A DNA stretch of 64,000 bases from CAYUVA01 sp964448115 [NCBI: uncultured bacterium] (GTDB taxonomy: Bacteria; CAYUVA01). This document shows, one piece after another, positions 57,784 to 64,000 of this stretch. A program made the translations under genes and the position numbers. The notes under the pieces were generated by a model that was not told where the DNA came from, did no database searches, and worked only from the letters and a program-made list of their open reading frames with translations. Numbering within the stretch: position 1 is the stretch's first letter; every line of letters starts with the position of its first letter. Where the stretch lies: contig CAYUVA010000006.1 in NCBI GenBank assembly GCA_964448115.1, positions 51,871-115,870 on the forward strand, written 5' to 3'.

Positions 57784-59088
57784 CTAGTTATTCACCGGCA
57801 GCCTACCGATGGAGTAATACTTGAATCCGAGTTTTCGCTTTGTTTCCGGCTTGAATATATTTCTGCCATCGAAGATTATCGGATTGCGCATGGCTTTTTT
57901 GATTCGCTCCATATTTAGCAGGCGAAATTCGTTCCACTCTGTAACCACGAGCATCGCATCAGCGCCCTCCACAGCCTCGTAAGCGCTCTGACAGTATGTA
58001 ATATCCGGATGCAGCAACTTCATGTTCTCCATGGCAACCGGGTCGTAGGCTCTTATCTTAGCCCCCTCCTCCTTTAGACGATCGATAAGCTCCACGGATT
58101 TCGCCTCGCGAAGGTCATCGGTATTCGGCTTGAATGCTAGTCCTAGGATGCCAAAGGTAAGCCCTTTTATATCCTCGAAAACAGACTTTATTCTTCCCAT
58201 GAATCGCTCCACTCGCTCATCGTTGACCTTGTCAACAGCCCTGAGTATGGAGAAATCGACCCCGTACTTACTCGCCGTGTGGATGAATGATTTTACATCC
58301 TTGGGGAAGCAGGAGCCACCGTATCCTAAGCCAGGGTTCAAGAAGGCGTTTCCGATCCTCTTATCCAGCCCCATCCCCTTTACCACGGACTCGATATCAG
58401 CGCCGGCTTCCTCGCAGAGATCCGCTATCGAGTTGATAAAGGAGATCTTTGTAGCCAGGAATGCATTGGATGCATACTTGATCATCTCCGCTGAGTGTAC
58501 ATCGGTAATTATCATTGGACGCTCCAGGGTCGAATATAGCTCCAGGAGGATCATAGCCACATTCTGGCTGGGAGCGCCAATTACCACCCGATCCGGGTAC
58601 AGGCTATCGTTGATTGCAGAGCCTTCTCGCAGGAACTCGGGGTTGGAGACAACATCGAAATCGACCTTTCGTCTCTTGTTCTTCTCGATAATCTCGGTTA
58701 CCAGGTCTCCGGTCCCTACCGGTACGGTACTTTTATTCACGATAACCTTATATCGATCTATGTGTCGGGCTATCTCCAACGCGACTCCCTCCACCTGGGA
58801 GAGATCGGTCTCGCCGTTGGGCAAGGAGGGAGTGCCCACCGCAATGAAGATGACATCTGATTTCTTGACCCCCTCAGCCAGGCTGGTGGTGAAGGTGAGT
58901 CGCTTATCGGCTGCATTACGGATGACCATCTCCTTCAACCCCGGCTCGTAGATAGGCATGATCCCTTTCTTTAGCCCTTCGATCTTCTCTTCGTTGTTAT
59001 CTACGCATACCACATCGTTGCCTAGGTCTGCGAAGACAGCGCCGGTAACCAGACCGACATACCCTGTGCCAATCACGCATATGTACAT
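57784..59088 (-). CDS. ugd: UDP-glucose 6-dehydrogenase
   Basis: This 434-residue enzyme oxidises UDP-glucose to UDP-glucuronate with NAD. The N-terminal Rossmann motif (MYICVIGTGYVGLVTGAVFA), the catalytic Cys in LGYGGSCFPKDVKS and the C-terminal NAD-like fold are complete. GGAGAG lies close before the ATG. UDP-glucuronate feeds surface polysaccharides; the glycosylphosphotransferase gene just upstream (44 bases) supports that role. GDP-mannose dehydrogenase is a related alternative, but motifs and length favour the UDP-glucose enzyme. Confidence 0.93.
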   Translation of the reverse strand: MYICVIGTGYVGLVTGAVFADLGNDVVCVDNNEEKIEGLKKGIMPIYEPGLKEMVIRNAADKRLTFTTSLAEGVKKSDVIFIAVGTPSLPNGETDLSQVEGVALEIARHIDRYKVIVNKSTVPVGTGDLVTEIIEKNKRRKVDFDVVSNPEFLREGSAINDSLYPDRVVIGAPSQNVAMILLELYSTLERPMIITDVHSAEMIKYASNAFLATKISFINSIADLCEEAGADIESVVKGMGLDKRIGNAFLNPGLGYGGSCFPKDVKSFIHTASKYGVDFSILRAVDKVNDERVERFMGRIKSVFEDIKGLTFGILGLAFKPNTDDLREAKSVELIDRLKEEGAKIRAYDPVAMENMKLLHPDITYCQSAYEAVEGADAMLVVTEWNEFRLLNMERIKKAMRNPIIFDGRNIFKPETKRKLGFKYYSIGRLPVNN

Positions 59089-59132
59089 TACACTCTCCTG
59101 TTGAGACTAGTTATTTGGTTTTCCAAATCCTG

Positions 59133-60548
59133 TTATGCAGCGCCATTGTAAGCCCGGAAGATGGTTAGCAAGAGTATCTTAAGATCAAATCCGATCGACC
59201 AGTTCTGTATATAGTACATGTCGAACTCGATCCGTTTCTCTATTGAGGTATCTCCCCTTAGTCCATTGATCTGCGCCCAGCCGGTAACCCCGCTTTTCAC
59301 CTTATGGCGAAGCATATACCTGGGGATCTTCTCCCTGAACTCCATGACAAACGGGGGACGCTCGGGGCGAGGACCGACCAGACTCATATCCCCTTTGAGC
59401 ACATTGAAGATCTGCGGGATCTCGTCGAGGCTGGAGCGACGAAGGATCTTGCCGATGGTGGTGCACCTGGGATCGTTTGGTTTAGCGAACACGGGACCAG
59501 TCTCGTCCTCTGCTCCTTCCACCATTGTGCGAAACTTATACATGATGAAAGACTTGCCATCCAAGCCCATGCGCTCCTGTTTATAAAAAACCTTGCCCTT
59601 GGAGGTTAGCTTGATAGCAATGGCAATGACCCCCATCAGCAATGTAAGGGGTACCAGAAGCACCAGGCAAATAGTGAGATCCAACAGCCGCTTGGTTAAA
59701 GCATTCCAGGTGTCCAATGGCGTCTCGGATAGGTTTATTATGGGCAATCCATCCAGATCCTCCACCCCGGCGCGAATGGTTATATATTGCAGCAAATCAG
59801 GGACAACCCGCACATCGACTATCTCCTTTTGAAGCATATTGAGTAGCTGGGCAGTGCGGCGATGCGCGGTGAGGGGAAGAGTAACAAAGATCAGATCGAT
59901 CCCCCGCTCGCTAAGAATATCTGGCAGATCATCGATTGAGCCTAGAACTGGGTATCCAAGCACCTTCTCACCGTGCAGCCTTGGATTATCATCGACAAAG
60001 CCGATGATGTTAAGCCCCAATGCCGGATGGAGGTTGATCTTCTCGGCTAATGCCCTACCCAGCCGACCGGCGCCGGCGATTATAACATGACGAAGGTTGA
60101 AGCCCCGGCTGCGCAGATAGCGTAAAAAATGACGAACGCTCAGGCGGGCGCTTATGATAAATAGATTATCCAGCAGCAAGAATAAAACTACTACAATACG
60201 AGAGTACTCGGTCTTTCTATAGAAAAAGGAGATACCTAAAAGGATGATAGTGGATAACAGCACGCTATTGAATACAGAAAAAGCCTCATCAATGTTCGAT
60301 TTGCCTCGCTTTGTCTTATAAAGTCCGCTGAAACGGAAGATCACAAGCCAGATAATGGCGATGATGACTACCACATAAGGATTTAGAAAATCCTCAAAGG
60401 GGGGGATGCCGTGAACGATTGGAAATAGCTCTATGAATGGCTCCCACTTGAAGCGAATATAATAAGCCACCAACACCGCAAGGAGGGTCAGTGCCACATC
60501 CAGCGTCGCTAGTATGGTTATCATCACCCTGTTATACTTCTTTAGCAA
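59133..60548 (-). CDS. Undecaprenyl-phosphate sugar phosphotransferase (WcaJ/PssY type)
   Basis: This 471-residue integral membrane enzyme starts the assembly of an exopolysaccharide or O-antigen on undecaprenyl phosphate. Four N-terminal helices, a CoA-binding-like Rossmann domain (VIIAGAGRLGRALAEK, about 150-280), one helix, and the C-terminal catalytic domain with KRLLDLTICLVLLVPL, YKFRTMVEGAED and SLVGPRPERPPF are all visible. The start is a TTG (MLKKYNRVM...), typical of family N-termini. It is co-directional with ugd, so the two probably form a polysaccharide operon; other biosynthetic genes are not here. Confidence 0.93.
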   Translation of the reverse strand: MLKKYNRVMITILATLDVALTLLAVLVAYYIRFKWEPFIELFPIVHGIPPFEDFLNPYVVVIIAIIWLVIFRFSGLYKTKRGKSNIDEAFSVFNSVLLSTIILLGISFFYRKTEYSRIVVVLFLLLDNLFIISARLSVRHFLRYLRSRGFNLRHVIIAGAGRLGRALAEKINLHPALGLNIIGFVDDNPRLHGEKVLGYPVLGSIDDLPDILSERGIDLIFVTLPLTAHRRTAQLLNMLQKEIVDVRVVPDLLQYITIRAGVEDLDGLPIINLSETPLDTWNALTKRLLDLTICLVLLVPLTLLMGVIAIAIKLTSKGKVFYKQERMGLDGKSFIMYKFRTMVEGAEDETGPVFAKPNDPRCTTIGKILRRSSLDEIPQIFNVLKGDMSLVGPRPERPPFVMEFREKIPRYMLRHKVKSGVTGWAQINGLRGDTSIEKRIEFDMYYIQNWSIGFDLKILLLTIFRAYNGAA

Positions 60549-60586
60549 GACGGCTTTCTCTTTTCCTTCTATTCTACGAAAAACTA

Positions 60587-60616
60587 ATTATATATAACTA
60601 ACCATGAAAAATACAA
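60587..60616 (-). promoter_or_regulatory. Promoter of the polysaccharide genes
   Basis: On the minus strand TTGTAT (60616-60611), 18 bases, TATAAT (60592-60587). The start lies about 30 bases before the TTG start codon. The rest of the gap to 60739 has an ATGGAC-A6-GTCCAT hairpin (60684-60701) without a T-run. Confidence 0.5.
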
Positions 60617-60739
60617 GTTCCAGTTCCCCCAAAATCATAGGTATGAAGATGCCTATGCGGACAAAATAAGCAGCAAAGGCATGATGGACAAAAAAGTCCA
60701 TAAGTTTTCTATATGATCAGCCTTACCAGCTAATTGCTA

Positions 60740-61663
60740 TCACTCAACAAAGGTCAACCAATTGAAACGATCAGGCTTTCGCCCCTTAAGTATGTTAAAG
60801 TACTCCATTTGGAGTCTCTCGGTCAATGGACCCCTTCTACCTTCACCGATCTTGATCTTATCGATGGAACGTATAGGGGTAACCTCAGCTGCGCTGCCGG
60901 TAAAGAATACCTCGTCGGCGATGTACAGCATCTCCCTTGGGATAGCCCGTTCGATGATAGGGACTCCCCAGTCCTTAAGGATGGTCAGGATGTTTTCACG
61001 AGTGATACCTGCAAGGATGGAGCTGCCCAATGGCGGCGTATAGACAACATCATCCAGTACCAGGAATATATTCTCGCCTGAGCCTTCGCAGACATAGCCG
61101 TTTACATCAAGGGCGATCCCCTCGACATAACCTTCCAGGATCGCCTCCATCTTGATTAGTTGGCTATTCATGTAGTTAGCTCCACACTTTGCCATAGCCG
61201 GGAAGGTATTGGGCGCCATTCGATTCCAGGTGGAGACCTTGACATCAACACCTTTCTCCAAAGCCTCTTCGCCAAGATAGGCTCCCCACTCCCAGACCGC
61301 AATGGTTACATTGATCGGGCAGTTGAAGGGATTCACCCCTAGCTCCTTGAAGCCGCGATAGACTATGGGACGAATGTAGCAAGCCTTCAACTTGTTCGCC
61401 TTGATGGTATCAATAACCGCCTGCTCCATCTGTTCGATGGTATAAGGTGGATCGAGCCGATATACCTTAGCCGAATTATAAAGCCTCTTGAGATGTTCTC
61501 TAAGGCATAATATCGCTGCCTTGCCGTTGTAATTGTAGGCTCTTAAGCCCTCAAATACATTCGTGCCATAGTGAACCACATGACTCAGCACATGGATCTT
61601 AGCATCATCCCACTTGACAAGCTCTCCGTCCATCCAAATGTAATCGACCGCTTGGATAGCCAT
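60740..61663 (-). CDS. ilvE: Branched-chain amino acid aminotransferase
   Basis: This 307-residue PLP enzyme performs the last step of valine, leucine and isoleucine synthesis. The family motifs are HYGTNVFEGLRAY, FKELGVNP, the region with AKCGANYMNSQLIKMEA, and EGSGENIFLVLDD. It belongs to class IV aminotransferases; a D-amino acid or ADC-lyase function is unlikely given the full BCAT pattern. AAGGAG lies 6 bases before the ATG and a good promoter is about 60 bases upstream. It is monocistronic here. Confidence 0.94.
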   Translation of the reverse strand: MAIQAVDYIWMDGELVKWDDAKIHVLSHVVHYGTNVFEGLRAYNYNGKAAILCLREHLKRLYNSAKVYRLDPPYTIEQMEQAVIDTIKANKLKACYIRPIVYRGFKELGVNPFNCPINVTIAVWEWGAYLGEEALEKGVDVKVSTWNRMAPNTFPAMAKCGANYMNSQLIKMEAILEGYVEGIALDVNGYVCEGSGENIFLVLDDVVYTPPLGSSILAGITRENILTILKDWGVPIIERAIPREMLYIADEVFFTGSAAEVTPIRSIDKIKIGEGRRGPLTERLQMEYFNILKGRKPDRFNWLTFVE

Positions 61664-61723
61664 GAGTTTCTCCTTAAAGGTCTATTTCCTATGTTTAATC
61701 ATGCTAAACAGGACTTTAATATA

Positions 61724-61752
61724 ATCATAACATTGATTTGAAACAATGTAAA
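61724..61752 (-). promoter_or_regulatory. Sigma70-type promoter of ilvE
   Basis: On the minus strand TTTACA (61752-61747), 17 bases, TATGAT (61729-61724). The leader is about 54 bases with no obvious attenuator or T-box. Confidence 0.65.
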
Positions 61753-61781
61753 CAGCTTTGAGATCTAGAGCTACGACTCAG

Positions 61782-61804
61782 AAAAAACAGGCAAGTAACT
61801 GCCC
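61782..61804 (-). terminator. Weak terminator after the repeat-rich secreted protein
   Basis: On the minus strand GGGCA (61804-61800) pairs with TGCCT (61793-61789) around a 6-base loop, followed by GTTTTTT. The stem is short and contains one G-T pair, so strength is uncertain. Confidence 0.5.
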
Positions 61805-61835
61805 ACCTCAGCCAGCAGCCAAACGCCAACTGATG

Positions 61836-64000
61836 TTATTCTTGTGAGTAAAGATAGGGCCAGGGGAGGCTGGTTACGATGCCGCCTTCGCAGGATCCGA
61901 CTAGTTCCAAAGTGAAGCTCCCTGCCGAAGCACCGCTGCTAACATAGACCGTCGGGAACAAAAATACTCCTGGATTTAAAGGATCCGGCGATAGCATGAT
62001 GCCAGTCGGTGCACCTTCTAGGTAGATCTCGACAGACTCGATTCCACAAGCGCCGGGATCGCTCAGGTAGGCAAACATGGTGAAATCGCCCCCCTGGCTG
62101 GAGGTGATACGAGTGTTCATATAGCCTGCGATCATAATAATCGGCGGCTCTGGTTCTGAGGTCGGCGTTGGGGTCGGCGATGGCGAGAAAGAGGCGGTAG
62201 CGCTGGGTAGCGGGGTTGCAGTGTAGGTCGGAACTGCTGTCGGCGATGCTGATGGCGTGTTGGTTGAAGTCGGCTGATGTGATGGTGTTGCTGTGGCAGT
62301 AGCGGTTTCAGTTGGTATGGCGGTTGCGGTCGCTGTTGGGGTTTGACTCGGCGTCCAGGATGGCTCACCGGAAGGTGTGGAAGTCGGAGTTGCAGTAACC
62401 GATGGCGTGCTGCTGGGTGTCGAAGTGCTGGTCGGTGTATAGGTGTTTGCGCCTGTGGGCGTTGCGCTGGGTGTCATGCTCGGTGTGCTGGTTGGTGGTG
62501 CTAATGTGGCGGTTGCAGTCGCAGTTGCCGTGGCGGTTGCAGTCGGGATCTGCGTATTGGTCGGTGTTCTGCTCGGCGAGGCGGTGGCAGTAGCCGTAAG
62601 GGTCGGGGTTGCTGTGCCGTAAGGAGTGGGAGTATCAGTTGGAGTAGGCGAGGCTTGAACATCATACTCAAGGTATAGCTCGAAGTCTCCATAAGCAGCG
62701 GGATCTTGTCCATCAACCATGATATAGTATGTCCCGGCGGGAAGCTGGACTACAATAATATCCATTCCTATATTATCCGAGTAAGCAAAGCAGCTTCGAG
62801 TATCATCGCACTCTGATAGTAGTAATATATCAATGCCTCCCCAGCCATCAAGCTCGGTCATCTCGATATAAACCATGGAGAAATCATCCAGGGTGAATGA
62901 ATAGGCTACCTCGGGTCCATAGCCGATCCATGAGCTGCAATTATACTGATGATAAAGCGAGATTCCCTCGATATGACCGATGATCGTTTGGCCATTCTCG
63001 ATTTCCTGCGGAGCAAGGCATGGATCCGGCTGCTCTGTCGGCGATGGAGTATAGGTTGCCATTCCGCTGGGGGTGCTGGTCGGTGTCGATGTCGGCGGTA
63101 AAGGCGTGGGTGTGGGAACTCCAGGGCAATCGACTGTCAATCTGAAGGCGCCCTCAAATGGAAAGCGACTATCGACAAAAAGATAATAATCACCGGAACT
63201 CAAATAAATGGTAAGGTTTTCATCGCCGCTGGTAGCGCTTCGTTGAATACAGTTGGGAAACTCCGCACAGTCCAGCGAGATGAATAAATCTGTATCGAGA
63301 CCATGGGGACCCTGGATGGCTTCGAGCAGGAAACGAACCTCGCCATTTATTGGATAATCGAGGATGAAAACCCTCTCCGCCCCCTGTTCCTTGTCGTCGT
63401 AGCACCAGTAGTCCTCGATGTAAGAATCGCCGAAGATATCCATCTCTATCGACTCCCAGCAATGGATCGGGATTGGCGAGATGCAGGGATCCGGCAGCGA
63501 TGTCCTGGTGGCGGTCGGCGTAACCGTCGGCGTCTTGGTGGCAGTGGGGGTTATGGTTGGTGTTGGTGTCATTGTAGGTGTTGGTGTCATTGTAGGTGTC
63601 GATGTCATTGTAGGTGTTGTGGTCGGTAGGTGCGTGCCGGTTGCAGTTGTGGTCGGTGTTGGCGTTGCAGTCGGGGTCGCGGTGTTGGGATCCGGAGTCG
63701 GCGTAGGCGTGTCGGTGGGGGTCGCGGTAGGAGGTGGAGTCTCTCCTGGAGAAAAACAGCGCAACGTAAACTCGAAAGGCTCATTAAAACGATTGAAGAA
63801 TGAATCGACGAAAATATAGTAGGTGTCTGCGGCTAGTTCCTCGTAATAGTAATTATACCCTAGATAACCCGGCGCGAAGTCTATGCAAGTGCCGTTCACA
63901 TCAGCGCAGTCCCCCACTAATACTATGTCCATCAGGCTATCGTCATCGTAATTGAGCAGCATCTCCACCGCATAGCTCTGATTTAGCTCAAATATATATA
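61836..64000 (-). CDS. Large secreted protein with PPC-like domains and Thr/Pro/Ser/Ala linkers, 5' part missing
   Basis: About 720 residues are visible and the frame is open past the window edge, so the N-terminus is missing. Three related beta-domains of about 110 residues (near window positions 63980-63750, 63480-63120 and 63020-62660) share YYIFVDS/YYLFVDS/YYIMVDG strands and paired Cys, like bacterial pre-peptidase C-terminal (PPC) modules. They are joined by long linkers of TPT, TAT and SPS repeats. The third linker covers about 170 residues and is followed by a last beta-domain (about 62130-61840). The Thr/Ser-rich linkers are likely O-glycosylation targets, which would fit the glycosyltransferases in the window. 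Confidence 0.88.
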   Translation of the reverse strand, partial: YIFELNQSYAVEMLLNYDDDSLMDIVLVGDCADVNGTCIDFAPGYLGYNYYYEELAADTYYIFVDSFFNRFNEPFEFTLRCFSPGETPPPTATPTDTPTPTPDPNTATPTATPTPTTTATGTHLPTTTPTMTSTPTMTPTPTMTPTPTITPTATKTPTVTPTATRTSLPDPCISPIPIHCWESIEMDIFGDSYIEDYWCYDDKEQGAERVFILDYPINGEVRFLLEAIQGPHGLDTDLFISLDCAEFPNCIQRSATSGDENLTIYLSSGDYYLFVDSRFPFEGAFRLTVDCPGVPTPTPLPPTSTPTSTPSGMATYTPSPTEQPDPCLAPQEIENGQTIIGHIEGISLYHQYNCSSWIGYGPEVAYSFTLDDFSMVYIEMTELDGWGGIDILLLSECDDTRSCFAYSDNIGMDIIVVQLPAGTYYIMVDGQDPAAYGDFELYLEYDVQASPTPTDTPTPYGTATPTLTATATASPSRTPTNTQIPTATATATATATATLAPPTSTPSMTPSATPTGANTYTPTSTSTPSSTPSVTATPTSTPSGEPSWTPSQTPTATATAIPTETATATATPSHQPTSTNTPSASPTAVPTYTATPLPSATASFSPSPTPTPTSEPEPPIIMIAGYMNTRITSSQGGDFTMFAYLSDPGACGIESVEIYLEGAPTGIMLSPDPLNPGVFLFPTVYVSSGASAGSFTLELVGSCEGGIVTSLPWPYLYSQE
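63562..63615 (-). repeat. 18-bp coding repeat in the first linker
   Basis: Three tandem 18-base units (GTTGGTGTCATTGTAGGT on the plus strand), two identical and the third with three changes. They encode Thr-Pro-Thr-Met-type linker residues. Such units can change copy number by slippage. Confidence 0.85.

Noticed and set aside
63481-63819. Plus-strand Val/Gly-rich ORF opposite the repeat-rich secreted protein
   Set aside because: It is the antisense shadow of the Thr/Pro linker codons.

Overview
Organism. The window comes from a Gram-negative, respiring bacterium: it has complex I genes, a CpaC/RcpA secretin, a FadL-like outer-membrane protein and cytochrome c maturation genes. DUF4390 next to an NtrY-type kinase, a CxxxY-type CcmE, a PPi-type phosphofructokinase, Ser/Thr/Pro-rich secreted modules and membrane glycosyltransferases fused to TPRs suggest a deltaproteobacterial-like or candidate-phylum lineage. 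No rRNA, tRNA, CRISPR array or transposase was found, so I do not place it further. Short intergenic gaps, frequent stop/start overlaps and common TTG/GTG starts are typical of the window.

Layout. 1-5417 (-): nuoB-C-D-E-F-G, with nuoG cut by the window edge and no nuoA in front of nuoB. 5811-6209 (-): a phasin-like protein behind a strong promoter with a palindrome in its spacer. 6394-9147 (+): a promoter with a structured leader, an NYN-domain protein, and a membrane glycosyltransferase. 9137-14972 (-): a DUF4390 protein, an NtrY-like histidine kinase, an unknown 498-residue protein, a ROK sugar kinase and a small hypothetical. 15028-22788 (-): a Tad/Flp pilus locus with two short pilins (56 and 59 residues), a prepilin peptidase, three TadE/G-type proteins, two uncharacterised proteins, CpaB and CpaC. 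It is preceded by a sigma54-type promoter and an upstream palindrome. 23050-30267 (+): mnmA, a small membrane protein, a six-hairpin glycosidase-like protein, a DUF4388/TPR protein, ccmE and ccmF. 30272-32468: a cyclase-family protein, a fumarase alpha subunit without its beta partner, and an S23 four-helix-bundle ORF framed by inverted heptamer arrays. 32477-45057: glycan-related membrane proteins, a secreted glycosidase/propeller pair, a B12-radical SAM/methyltransferase pair and a FadL-like protein. 45058-46001: a gene-free, repeat-bearing region with a near-parS palindrome. 46002-48735 (+): a J-like protein, an unknown protein and a radical SAM/SPASM protein. 48759-64000: two further membrane glycosyltransferase-like proteins, a CoA-disulfide reductase-rhodanese fusion, a TatT-like TPR protein, phosphofructokinase, UDP-glucose dehydrogenase, a polyprenyl glycosylphosphotransferase, a branched-chain aminotransferase and a large repeat-rich secreted protein cut by the window end.

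How it fits together. The clear functions are respiration (complex I, cytochrome c maturation), central carbon metabolism (glucokinase, PFK, fumarase) and surface construction (Tad pili, lipid-linked sugar transfer, secreted modular proteins). The most unusual items are the S23 element in its inverted heptamer arrays, the System I*-type CcmE, the sigma54/UAS layout before the pilins, and the J-like/unknown/SPASM gene trio. All calls come from reading the sequence and from family knowledge; no database search was run.
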